From JAKAFX01 sp043196285 (GTDB taxonomy: Archaea > Thermoplasmatota > Thermoplasmata > Thermoplasmatales > Thermoplasmataceae), in NCBI GenBank assembly GCA_043196285.1, contig JBBYJL010000044.1, forward strand, positions 1 to 10,490: a stretch of DNA of 10,490 nt, read 5' to 3'. Of this stretch, positions 1 to 6,482 are shown one piece after another. Numbering within the stretch: the first letter of the stretch is position 1; each line of letters begins with the position of its first letter. The notes beneath the pieces were generated by a model. The model worked only from the letters and a program-made list of their open reading frames with translations, was not told the origin of the DNA and did not search any database. Position numbers and translations under genes: made by a program.

Positions 1-164
1 CTACGCTGGGGTTGTCGGTCATTTAAGGTGTCTGGAAATTGTAATAGGCAGATAATACCGCTTATGTTTAAAGAGGGCATGTTAGCTCTATAATAGTTTG
101 TAAAAGGGTTGTTATCTTTTTATTTCATTTCAGGTTGTTAATGGATAATTAAAGTAATGAAGAT
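1..164. other. Left-edge stretch without an assignable gene
   Basis: No convincing gene is visible. Two plus-strand frames are open from the edge, one ending at 55 and one at 93, and either could be the last codons of a gene lying to the left; neither tail is recognisable. On the minus strand an ATG at 22 opens a frame that leaves the window after seven codons. The sequence is AT-rich, and its T-runs around 115-130 could end minus- or plus-strand transcripts. None of this decides between readings. Confidence 0.3.
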
Positions 165-365
165 TCAGGTCATCGACTTTGCTACAGATAAAAAAATTGC
201 TGTTAGGTGAAATACCATTAACGATTGTTTTTTTAGTCTTTGCTGTAAATGGTTTCCAAAGAACTTATCAATATCTCTAACGTTCTGTTTTATTTTCATT
301 ATGCCTGTTTGAATGTGCTCTATATCCGTCCTATACGCTATTATTGTTTTACTATCGATCTCCAT
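165..365 (-). CDS. Small hypothetical ORF (66 aa), doubtful
   Basis: An ATG at 365 opens 66 codons. The first 45 residues are polar and helix-forming (for example RTDIEHIQTGIMKIKQNVRD) and read like a short coiled coil. The last 20 are hydrophobic and read less like a genuine C-terminus. A GAGG sits about 10 nt before the ATG. The preceding TAA is directly adjacent and in the same frame as the 40-codon ORF at 366-488, so the two may be one gene split by a nonsense change, a translationally coupled pair, or chance. I recognise no family. Its surroundings contain other decayed genes, which weakens the case. Confidence 0.25.
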   Translation of the reverse strand: MEIDSKTIIAYRTDIEHIQTGIMKIKQNVRDIDKFFGNHLQQRLKKQSLMVFHLTAIFLSVAKSMT

Positions 366-488
366 TTATTTACGCCTCACTTCTGACAGGATCGATACGA
401 GATTTTTTATTAACCATTTTACATCGCTATCATTATTGCCATATTGGCAGCTCTTGATACATTCTTTACTGTGAGCGCATGGAACCAT
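366..488 (-). CDS. Cysteine-containing miniprotein ORF (40 aa), doubtful
   Basis: An ATG at 488 opens a 40-codon frame. Its N-terminal half holds a possible metal-binding set, PCAHSKECIKSCQYG (C4, H6, C10, C14), and its C-terminal half a predicted amphipathic helix, VKWLIKNLVSILSEVRRK. A TATA-like element (512-520 on the plus strand, read on the minus strand) is centred about 28 nt before the ATG, which fits leaderless expression, as for other genes here. The TAA at 366-368 is followed at once and in frame by the 66-codon ORF. I do not recognise a family. It could be a small zinc-ribbon-like protein, a remnant of a larger protein, or chance. Confidence 0.28.
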   Translation of the reverse strand: MVPCAHSKECIKSCQYGNNDSDVKWLIKNLVSILSEVRRK

Positions 489-511
489 TACTGAACAGAA
501 AACTAAAATCC

Positions 512-520
512 TTTAATAAA
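512..520 (-). promoter_or_regulatory. Possible TATA element for the 366-488 ORF
   Basis: On the minus strand this reads TTTATTAAA, within a longer AT-rich run, centred 28 nt before the ATG at 488. That is the spacing expected of an archaeal TATA box driving a leaderless transcript. The surrounding AT-rich sequence makes chance occurrence quite possible. Confidence 0.3.
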
Positions 521-591
521 TATTTGAGTAAATTAATATTTTTCCCGCACTCATATTTACATGCTAAATTCGTGCTCAGGATTACGTAAGC

Positions 592-600
592 TTTAAAATT
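592..600 (+). promoter_or_regulatory. Possible TATA element for the frameshifted gene at 619
   Basis: TTTAAAATT is centred about 23 nt before the ATG at 619 and 17 nt before the alternative ATG at 613. Archaeal TATA boxes sit about 25 nt before the transcription start, so this favours leaderless initiation at 619. Confidence 0.4.
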
Positions 601-618
601 CTCCTTTAATACATGAAC

Positions 619-898
619 ATGCGCCATACCAGTTTGGATGAAGTGGGAAAGATAAATATTCTTTTGAAAGAACTGAGGCATATTGACGGAATAAGGGAAA
701 AGGCAGATAGGCCATTTCTATTTCAAAGGTAAAAACGTAATCCATTTTCATACCGACCATGATGACATATATGCTGACATTGGGGATTCAAGAATTAAGT
801 TAAATCTACCAGTGGATACAGTTCAACGTGCAAAAATTCTGTATCTGGTCAATCAATACATGATTAAAATAACAGAGGAACGCAGAAAAAAACACTAG
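619..898 (+). pseudogene. Frameshifted small conserved-looking protein gene (about 92 aa if repaired)
   Basis: Two overlapping plus-strand frames join into one plausible protein. Frame A runs from ATG 619 (or 613) to TAA 730-732 and gives MRHTSLDEVGKINILLKELR and onward to about RPFLFQR. Frame B is open from 695 to TAG 896-898 and continues with FYFKGKNVIHFHTDHDDIYA, then a basic helical tail ending RRKKH. One extra base between 695 and 729 accounts for the break. Frame B alone has no good start codon. The HFH cluster followed by an acidic D-H-D-D-I-Y-A-D stretch loosely recalls small luciferase-like/DUF5519 proteins, but I would not name it on that. The gene ends 5 bp before the converging tRNA. 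It is either a true pseudogene or a sequencing error. Confidence 0.6.
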
Positions 899-903
899 AA
901 AGA

Positions 904-988
904 TGCGGAGGGCCGGATTTGAACCGGCGGACCCCTACGGGAATGGACCCTGAATCCATCGCCTTTAACCTAGCTCGACAACCTCCGC
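904..988 (-). tRNA. tRNA-Leu (anticodon CAG)
   Basis: The minus strand folds into a full class II cloverleaf. The acceptor stem is GCGGAGG/CCTCCGC (982-988 with 905-911). The D arm follows TT at positions 8-9, and the anticodon stem ATGGA/TCCAT encloses the loop TTCAGGG, giving anticodon CAG. A long variable arm has a CCC/GGG stem, and the T arm is GCCGG-TTCAAAT-CCGGC. The long variable arm, the anticodon and discriminator A (position 904) all agree with leucine. CCA is not encoded, so the nucleotidyltransferase must add it. No intron is present. It converges with the frameshifted gene ending at 898, and the IS remnant lies 115 bp upstream of its 5' end. Confidence 0.96.
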
Positions 989-1001
989 CTGAGTTGAGGG
1001 A

Positions 1002-1010
1002 TTTTAAAAG
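1002..1010 (-). promoter_or_regulatory. TATA element of the tRNA-Leu gene
   Basis: The minus strand reads CTTTTAAAA, centred about 18 nt before the mature tRNA 5' end. That fits an archaeal TATA box if the precursor carries a short 5' leader of a few nucleotides, to be removed by RNase P. Confidence 0.55.
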
Positions 1011-1103
1011 GTTATTTTAACATTGTGAGCGAGAATTTCTCTTTCGCGAGATAATGAAAGGAAGCAATTGAAAAAATTCGTAATACATAATATATAGAAT
1101 ATT

Positions 1104-1418
1104 ATGAAAACTACGCCCTATGATCTGGCTAAAGGAGGGCATTCTGTATTTTCATTATACTATCACTTTATCCATGTCGTGAGATACAGGAAGAAGGTAT
1201 TTGCCAACGATGCCATCATGGATTTTCTCAGGACCGGGATAAGAGAAATAACTGAAACATTAAAGTTTGTCTATGCACTGAAAACACCAAGGGAGATACA
1301 GTGCAACTTTCCTGAAGTGAAGAAGGAACTGTGGAATAGGAAGGTCCAATATCTTCTCTACTTCCTTGCAACATATGGTCAGGTAACTATGGACGTCCTG
1401 AAAGTATATATTGATTAA
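1104..1418 (+). pseudogene. Internally deleted IS200/IS605 transposase TnpA
   Basis: The 104-codon frame starts at ATG 1104. Residues 10-34 match the TnpA (Y1 transposase) N-terminus, with GGHSVFSLYYHFIHVVRYRK followed by KVF. Residues from about 68 match its C-terminal part: NFPEVKKELW, then YFLATYGQVTMDVLKVYID, where Y102 falls at the expected nucleophile position. Between these, the segment that should carry the histidine-x-histidine (HUH) metal motif is missing; the frame passes straight from TETLKF to LKTPREIQ. TnpA is normally about 130-140 aa, so roughly 30 residues are lost. The usual FWSPS-type stretch before YFLAT is also altered. It should be catalytically dead. It is followed after about 16 nt by the tnpB remnant. 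Confidence 0.8.
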
Positions 1419-1434
1419 TAGGAGGCGAAGCTTC

Positions 1435-1655
1435 ATGAAAACATTTAGATTCAGAAAATATGCAAGGAGGATCATATGAAATCAATTAGCATAAACAGAA
1501 AAAGCACTCACATATTACAGGGAAAAATGAAGGAGAATGAAATCAAATATGGAGTCAGTGGCACTTCTGAATTCACGCTCGCAGAGAAGGGATCAATTCC
1601 TGCAAAGCTAAATCCGTTTGTTGAAACGGAAACCATCTGCGATAGCGGGGGTAAG
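1435..1655 (+). pseudogene. TnpB (IS605 OrfB) remnants
   Basis: After an AGGAGG, an ATG at 1435 gives MKTFRFRKYARRII and stops at 1477-1479. MKTFRFR is a typical TnpB N-terminus. A second ATG at 1476, overlapping that stop and preceded by AAGGAGG, opens a longer frame whose segment GVSGTSEFTLAEKGSIPAKL and the following NPFVETETI resemble the variable C-terminal tail of archaeal TnpB proteins. The RuvC-like catalytic region and zinc finger that should lie between are absent, so about 350 codons are missing. The second frame formally runs to 1781, but its last part is antisense to the repair gene ending at 1659. Assignment of the tail segment is by resemblance only. Confidence 0.55.
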
Positions 1656-1658
1656 GGA

Positions 1659-2603
1659 TCACTTCTTGTTGTTTTTACTTCCCTGAGCATCCAGTTTCAA
1701 TCTGGAAACAAGCCCTGTACACTCATTATGCGCCATCCGAAGTATCCAGGGATATTTGTTTCCAAACTCATTATGAGTTAGACTTACTGCCTTCTCAAGC
1801 GAAATACGGTTGCCTGCACTGATGATGGTCTTATGATTTATAACGAATCCCCTTTTTTCTTTGTTAACTAACACCCAGTTGCCTTCAAGTTTTCCAAATG
1901 ATAGAGATTTGGCCACCCCGATTGTCTTTAGTCCTATTTTTACACCAACAAACGTGGCGAGCCCCATCTTCCTTGGATGAAGCTGTCCATTACCATCAAT
2001 GTAAACAATTCCATTGAATCCCTTTACAAGCAATGCCATAGGTACAAATTCTCTATATGACAGATATCCCGGTATATAGGGAAAACTCACCTTTGAGATG
2101 GAGAATTTCTTCTTTATTGAGCCACTTCTTGAGAATATTGCACAAGCAATCGCAATGTCACCAAAATATGATACATCTACGCCTGCAATTCCTTCTTCGA
2201 TGTTCCCGTCATCAGGAGAGATCAATTCCACCATTCTACTCTGTTCTTCCTGTAAACGCTTAAGCGGAAAGTCTGAAACAAACGAGTTGAAGCGAACGCT
2301 CTCAAAATTTTTTATCTTTTTGTTTTCTATTGTAATCCCGTCATTTCTGAGACGCCTGATCTTCTCATCAGGTCCAAGTGGATGTGTAAAATTACCAACC
2401 TCTCCAGTGGAATATACTACTCTGTAACAGGGAGTAACATCTGGAAGAGGATTGACGGAAAGCATATAGCCACACGCTCTTGCAGAAATCTTGTCTCCAA
2501 GAGCCTCTGCCAAATCTCCATACGAGGTGACCATGCCCCTTGGGATCTGTCTAACAAGAGAGTAAAAATAATCCTGAATATCAGCCACCTTATGATCAAT
2601 CAA
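1659..2603 (-). CDS. Fused O6-alkylguanine-DNA alkyltransferase / endonuclease V
   Basis: Bifunctional DNA repair protein, 314 aa. Residues about 10-95 are the C-terminal, DNA-binding half of an alkyltransferase: IPRGMVTSYGDLA, ARACGYMLSVNP (arginine finger R42, hinge N51) and active-site PCYRVV with C59. The usual PCHRV histidine is Y60. Residues about 110-305 are endonuclease V, which cuts near deaminated bases such as hypoxanthine: GVDVSY (D143), FPYIPGYLSYRE (E185), DGNGQLHPRKMG (D203), VAKS (K232) and RMAH (H292), so the metal and catalytic set looks intact. The usual SPGH element reads SAGN (N265). The same domain order is characterised in Ferroplasma acidarmanus. The start is TTG at 2603; no upstream ATG fits, and a TATA element about 26 nt before it supports leaderless initiation. 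GTG at residue 6 is an alternative. Confidence 0.93.
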   Translation of the reverse strand: MIDHKVADIQDYFYSLVRQIPRGMVTSYGDLAEALGDKISARACGYMLSVNPLPDVTPCYRVVYSTGEVGNFTHPLGPDEKIRRLRNDGITIENKKIKNFESVRFNSFVSDFPLKRLQEEQSRMVELISPDDGNIEEGIAGVDVSYFGDIAIACAIFSRSGSIKKKFSISKVSFPYIPGYLSYREFVPMALLVKGFNGIVYIDGNGQLHPRKMGLATFVGVKIGLKTIGVAKSLSFGKLEGNWVLVNKEKRGFVINHKTIISAGNRISLEKAVSLTHNEFGNKYPWILRMAHNECTGLVSRLKLDAQGSKNNKK

Positions 2604-2625
2604 TGTTGTAGTAGGGAATTGTAGA

Positions 2626-2633
2626 ATTAAATA
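2626..2633 (-). promoter_or_regulatory. TATA element of the repair fusion gene
   Basis: The minus strand reads TATTTAAT, centred about 26 nt before the TTG at 2603. This spacing places the transcription start at or next to the start codon and is the main support for choosing TTG there. Confidence 0.6.
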
Positions 2634-2749
2634 CTAGCGCAATGCAGAACATTACAGTGAAAATAATTTACACAAACACGTAATATCGCACCGGAAGAGT
2701 TGCAATACCGATAGAAGTGATCATTCAAGCTCATTAAAACAGCGTACGC

Positions 2750-2760
2750 TTTAATAATAT
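2750..2760 (+). promoter_or_regulatory. TATA element of the MMPL transporter gene
   Basis: TTTAATAATAT is centred about 27 nt before the ATG at 2782, with no Shine-Dalgarno sequence between. This predicts a leaderless mRNA. The 178-bp divergent region 2604-2781 therefore holds both promoters. Confidence 0.6.
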
Positions 2761-2781
2761 TTGTGAAATTACCTCTTTCGA

Positions 2782-5700
2782 ATGTTCGAGAAGAATTTCA
2801 GGTCGATTGGGAAGTTCATAGTGAAAAACAGGAAGAAGATCATAGTTTTCTGGGTCCTGTTCTTTTTGATAATGATCCCATTTGCAACCATGTTCTTCAG
2901 CGATGTGAGCTATAACCTCAGTTCAGGTATAGTGCCCAAAAATTCCCAATCCTACAGATCACAAGCTCTGCTGTCACAATATTTTCCATCATTAAATTCA
3001 TCCAACTCATCATCCTTAGTCGTTGTAACTACCGGAACCAGTGTTAATAACCAGACCGGTCAGTTGATATCTCTTCAGAACACTCTTCAGGAAGGACTGA
3101 GAGACTCCAGCTACCATTACCAGTCCATAGAATCCATATTTACCATTGAAAGGGGCATATTATCAAACTTTTCCCGTTTGCTGTTGACTGAATCCAACTA
3201 TACTTACCCTTTACTGAACATCACAAACACTAATCTATATTCACTCACCTCCGGTTATAACGAAACCGGTTCACTGATTTTCGGTATTCCTGTTCTCTAT
3301 CTCGAAAACTTCACAAAAATGTATAGCGATACTAACAATCCAAACAGTAGCAATTCAGAAGCGTACAATTACACCGCTAATATACTAAGTAATAGCATGA
3401 ATCATCTTGGGTTAAGCTACCTAAACAATTTTTCCAGGTACTGGAACAGCAGCCTAGGGAGTCAACCTACTGAAGTTATAAAGAATCCATTTCCCTATAT
3501 GAATGGGGCAGTGAACAGAACCATTAATTCTTCGTGGACTTTAAGCATTACATCAGGAAACTCTGAACAAATTTTTGTGTATAGATCGCTGGATAAAAAC
3601 GTTACTCTGCTTCAATACACAAATCATTCAGTATTTAATACTGAAATTACTCAACTTTCAGTAAATGTTACTGCCGGTGGCTTAGCATCTAATGTCGTTG
3701 TGGAGGAATTCATCACAGATCACCTCTTTTTATCGCCGAAGCAGTTTGTTCTCGACGCCCTTAATATCGATCTTGATCCCCAGTATCAGTTCCTTGGAAG
3801 GAGTTATGTACTGCTTCAGGAAAGCACGGACATAGTGATAAATTCAATAAGATCACTTCTCACAGGAAATCCCTTAGTTCAGGTCAATTTCAATAATACG
3901 CTAGTCCAGAATTATGCCGCACTTCTCAGATCCAAGCACGGCAACATCAACCAAACAGTGAACGTTGAAATGACCGGCTCTGGTTTTTGGCAATATCCGT
4001 TCCTTCCAACCCCGTTCGTGGCTCACCAGATGATAGGTTACGACAACACTACAACACTGATAATAGTGAACTTTGAGAAATCATTCGGTATCGATCTTGT
4101 AAACCAAGTTTCTGCATTAATTGCGCCTTTCAAGACAAGCATCAGAGGAAGCAGCTATTATGTGGCAGGTGGATCGGCATTCAATTCTGAACTGGGGCAG
4201 GAATCACAGACCGGTCTGATTACTGCCCTAGCGCTTGGGATAATGTTATCTGTCATAATAGTCGGTCTGTTTTTTAGATCTCCAATAGCCGCATTTATTC
4301 CTCTTCTGCTCTTCATATTTTCTGCGATTATCGGTATGGGTATTAACGGTCTGCTTTATGAATACGTGATCCACACAAAGGCAACATTCATAACACCAAC
4401 ACTTTTGCTTATCCTCTTGCTTGGGCTGACGACTGATTATGCAGTTTATATGATGGCCAGGTACAGAAGAGAATTGAGGAATGGCAACGGGGATGCTGTA
4501 CTCAATGCATCGCAGTGGGCCGGGCACGCTGTTTTTACTTCCGGTATAACAGTAACAGTATCATATATCATTCTCTGGCTTTCAAATGTTCCTATATTTA
4601 GTGGATCCGGGCTGACAAACGCGATTGGTATAGCTTTCACCATAATTATTGCTGAAACGATGCTGATCTCTATACTTGCACTTGGCGGGGAAAGGATATT
4701 CTGGCCATCCAAACCTTCCAAAATGACGCATGCAGCCATGGAGAAAGGAATGAAGAATCTGGGCTCCTTTATTGTCCGGAACAAGAACAAAATTCTTGTT
4801 GTTTTCATGGTTGCGGCACTAGCGACTCTTTATGTGTATTCAGTAACACCGGTAGGCATGAATATATTCGCACTCCTTCCTGCAAGCAGCGGAATAGATG
4901 CTATTCAGATTGTAAATGCATCTTTCCATGGTGATTTCTTCGAACGGAACTTTATCGTCCTGTCGTTTGCATCGCCTCTGCTGCTTTCAAACGGCAGTTA
5001 TAACATGAGTGAGATGGCCATCATTACAGAGGTAGAGACCGCTTTATCCCACAACTCCGGGATAACTCAGGTGTATGGCCCTACTTATCCTTTTGGATAT
5101 TACGTTTCTCCTGATTTCAACGGCATACCTGTATCACAGGTGCCAAACTATACATCATATATCAACCAGAATTACATCAGTCAGATCAACCCCAAATATG
5201 CAGTAATAGACTTCCAGATGGGTAGCCTCGCTTACTCATCTAATGCAATATATGCCAATTCACTTATACCAAATGAACTATCGGCAATTGACCAGAAAGG
5301 TTTCAATTATTACATCGGTGGAATAACGCAGGGTCTGAGCGATGCAAATTCCTTCACGCATTCAACATTTGTCGATATAGTCCCAATTCTGGCTATTTCT
5401 ATTTTTATAATCCTTCTGATTCAGTTAAGCTCAGTATTTACCCCTGTCAGACTAATTTTCATGGTGATAGCAACGGTAGTGATGGCACTTGTTCTGACAT
5501 ACATTCTATTCTATTACATAGGAGGAATACCTCTTCTGATATTCCTTCCGCTGTTCACATTTATCACGCTCCTAGCTGTGGGAATGGATTATGATATTTT
5601 CATGATAACGAGGGTAAGGGAAGAAGTAATGAAGGGAAGGACAACTGAAGAGGCAATCAGGACAAGTATGGCTGAAAACGGGGGCGTCATAGTCACTCTG

Positions 5701-5892
5701 GGATTGATCCTGTTTGTCACATTCTTTGCACTGGAGTTCACCGGAATAGAAATAATCCAGGAAATAGGCGTGGGTGTTGCCATGGGAGTGATATTTGACA
5801 CCGTAATAAGCTGGCCTTTCTTTGTTCCAGCAGTTATGCTGATGCTTAAGAAATTCAACTGGTGGCCATCAAAACTGGGAAATGGGAAATAG
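2782..5892 (+). CDS. MMPL/RND-superfamily membrane transporter
   Basis: Large inner-membrane protein of 1036 aa with the duplicated RND layout. Each half has one TM helix, a long outside loop and five more helices: TM1 about 20-39, loop 41-475, TM2-6 about 477-638, TM7 about 672-692, loop 693-863, TM8-12 about 864-1021. The proton-relay D-Y pair of the MMPL family occurs in TM4 (D552-Y553 in TTDYAVYMMARYR) and TM10 (D936-Y937 in GMDYDIFMITRVR). Each helix ends in the matching R-x-R-x-E or R-Y-R-R-E element. The first loop carries many N-x-S/T sequons, as expected of a glycosylated surface domain in Thermoplasmatales. MMPL proteins export lipids or other hydrophobic molecules by proton antiport, but the substrate here cannot be read from sequence and no lipid-synthesis gene is adjacent. 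Monocistronic, leaderless. Confidence 0.92.
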   Translation: MFEKNFRSIGKFIVKNRKKIIVFWVLFFLIMIPFATMFFSDVSYNLSSGIVPKNSQSYRSQALLSQYFPSLNSSNSSSLVVVTTGTSVNNQTGQLISLQNTLQEGLRDSSYHYQSIESIFTIERGILSNFSRLLLTESNYTYPLLNITNTNLYSLTSGYNETGSLIFGIPVLYLENFTKMYSDTNNPNSSNSEAYNYTANILSNSMNHLGLSYLNNFSRYWNSSLGSQPTEVIKNPFPYMNGAVNRTINSSWTLSITSGNSEQIFVYRSLDKNVTLLQYTNHSVFNTEITQLSVNVTAGGLASNVVVEEFITDHLFLSPKQFVLDALNIDLDPQYQFLGRSYVLLQESTDIVINSIRSLLTGNPLVQVNFNNTLVQNYAALLRSKHGNINQTVNVEMTGSGFWQYPFLPTPFVAHQMIGYDNTTTLIIVNFEKSFGIDLVNQVSALIAPFKTSIRGSSYYVAGGSAFNSELGQESQTGLITALALGIMLSVIIVGLFFRSPIAAFIPLLLFIFSAIIGMGINGLLYEYVIHTKATFITPTLLLILLLGLTTDYAVYMMARYRRELRNGNGDAVLNASQWAGHAVFTSGITVTVSYIILWLSNVPIFSGSGLTNAIGIAFTIIIAETMLISILALGGERIFWPSKPSKMTHAAMEKGMKNLGSFIVRNKNKILVVFMVAALATLYVYSVTPVGMNIFALLPASSGIDAIQIVNASFHGDFFERNFIVLSFASPLLLSNGSYNMSEMAIITEVETALSHNSGITQVYGPTYPFGYYVSPDFNGIPVSQVPNYTSYINQNYISQINPKYAVIDFQMGSLAYSSNAIYANSLIPNELSAIDQKGFNYYIGGITQGLSDANSFTHSTFVDIVPILAISIFIILLIQLSSVFTPVRLIFMVIATVVMALVLTYILFYYIGGIPLLIFLPLFTFITLLAVGMDYDIFMITRVREEVMKGRTTEEAIRTSMAENGGVIVTLGLILFVTFFALEFTGIEIIQEIGVGVAMGVIFDTVISWPFFVPAVMLMLKKFNWWPSKLGNGK

Positions 5893-5897
5893 AATGC

Positions 5898-5927
5898 CTG
5901 ATATTTTTATTTACATATCAGTATTTT
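5898..5927 (+). terminator. Hairpin plus T-run after the transporter gene
   Basis: A perfect 7-bp inverted repeat CTGATAT/ATATCAG (5898-5904 and 5915-5921, 10-nt loop) lies 6 nt after the stop codon and is followed by TATTTTT. The stem is AT-rich and weak, but T-runs alone can end archaeal transcription. Confidence 0.45.
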
Positions 5928-5938
5928 TAAGGAAAAGT

Positions 5939-5947
5939 AATAAATAG
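5939..5947 (+). promoter_or_regulatory. Possible TATA element for the 75-aa gene
   Basis: AATAAATAG is centred about 31 nt before the ATG at 5974, which would give a leader of a few nucleotides. No Shine-Dalgarno sequence precedes the ATG. A second AT-rich element (TATAAT, 5953-5958) is too close to act as the TATA box. Confidence 0.4.
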
Positions 5948-5973
5948 TTAGGTATAATCTGTGTCCAACTGCC

Positions 5974-6201
5974 ATGAAAACTTATTTAGATGTGACATTC
6001 TCGAGCGAAGGTGCAAAACCAAGTGAAGTGATAAACAGGCTCCGATCCTTGGGATTCAAGCCAATGATAGGAGAGCATGACATGGTCTATGAATGGGGAA
6101 AGAGTGCCACGGCAGAAGATTCAGTGTGGTTTGCGGACAAGATTCAGGCGACGATGGAAGGGTTCAAAATTATGTTTCACATTGAAACCCTCAACGATTG
6201 A
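5974..6201 (+). CDS. Conserved-looking small hypothetical protein (75 aa)
   Basis: The 75-residue protein begins MKTYLDVTFSSEGAKPSEVI. A strand-helix-strand pattern appears twice (TYLDVTF, PSEVINRLRSLGF, MVYEWG, then SVWFADKIQATMEGF, KIMFHIETL), which suggests a compact ferredoxin-like alpha/beta fold. No cysteines, membrane segments or catalytic motif are visible, and I do not recognise the family. It is acidic-to-neutral and probably cytosolic. Balanced codon use, a TATA-like element upstream and the tidy tail-to-tail arrangement, with only 2 bp between its stop and that of rnp4, argue that it is a real gene. Being convergent, it is not in an operon with its neighbours, so context says little about its role. 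Confidence 0.75.
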   Translation: MKTYLDVTFSSEGAKPSEVINRLRSLGFKPMIGEHDMVYEWGKSATAEDSVWFADKIQATMEGFKIMFHIETLND

Positions 6202-6203
6202 TC

Positions 6204-6482
6204 TCAGAAAGGTATCCTTCTCTTATCTCCGCAGAAACTGCATTTTATTACTATCATCCTGTCCTTCAACCTGATAGTGCTTTTGGAACTGTATGGGGTA
6301 TTGCAGTTCTTACAGAATGATCTCTTAATTTCCCTTGGTAAAGTAATATCCATTCGCCTGCCTATCTTTCTCGCAATGTTGATGTAGCGCTGGGCAAGGG
6401 CGACATCAGAGTGTTTCATTGAAAGATTCACTAGATAGTTTATTCGCTTTTCTGCAAGATTATTTGCATCTTTTCTGTTCAT
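6204..6482 (-). CDS. rnp4: RNase P protein component 4 (Rpr2/Rnp21 family)
   Basis: Protein subunit of archaeal RNase P, which trims 5' leaders from pre-tRNA with the catalytic RNA. At 92 aa it is at the short end for this family. The N-terminal half (residues 5-50) is basic and helical (EKRINYLVNLSMKHSDVALA, QRYINIARKIGRRM), as in Rpr2, where two helices contact the Rnp2-type partner. The C-terminal half is a zinc ribbon, FCKNCN and KCSFCG, with ligands C57, C60, C81 and C84, ending in KRRIPF. Its ATG overlaps the pyrC stop as ATGA, so translation is probably coupled. It is the last gene of the queE-pyrC-rnp4 unit. Confidence 0.92.
   Translation of the reverse strand: MNRKDANNLAEKRINYLVNLSMKHSDVALAQRYINIARKIGRRMDITLPREIKRSFCKNCNTPYSSKSTIRLKDRMIVIKCSFCGDKRRIPF

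Larger units (their letters stand above)
1104..1655 (+). mobile_element. Degenerate IS200/IS605-family element
   Basis: The element retains the tnpA-tnpB order on one strand but both genes are badly deleted: tnpA lacks its HUH region and tnpB keeps only its first codons and apparently its tail. A complete IS605-type element is about 1.7-2 kb, whereas this is about 0.55 kb. I could not fix the ends. The right limit is placed where the repair gene ends, at 1659. No target-site duplication is expected for this family, and clear subterminal hairpins were not identified. The element is almost certainly immobile on its own. Confidence 0.7.

Noticed and set aside
466..681. 71-codon minus-strand ORF with a CKYEC motif
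   Set aside because: It overlaps the first half of the plus-strand gene at 619-898 in antisense, has no promoter or ribosome site at its start, and the plus-strand reading is much more protein-like. Its 466-610 part remains unexplained.
757..790. ATGATGA followed by CTGA, resembling box C and D' of an archaeal C/D RNA
   Set aside because: It falls inside the HTDHDDIYAD codons of the plus-strand gene, and no matching C'/D pair or terminal stem was found.
1029..1050. Short palindrome GAGAATTTCTC and neighbouring CG-rich repeat as a left end of the IS
   Set aside because: The perfect part is only 5 bp and is not the subterminal hairpin expected for IS200/IS605; left as undetermined.
1690..1706. 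TCCAG/CTGGA hairpin as the right end of the IS or a terminator
   Set aside because: It is a 5-bp stem inside the coding sequence of the repair gene (codons of its C-terminal part), with no T-run.
2057..2624. Several plus-strand ORFs of 60-109 codons
   Set aside because: All are antisense shadows of the repair fusion gene, whose domains are clearly recognised on the minus strand.
4246..4808. Minus-strand ORFs of 93 and 120 codons
   Set aside because: Antisense to membrane helices of the MMPL transporter; composition follows from its hydrophobic codons.
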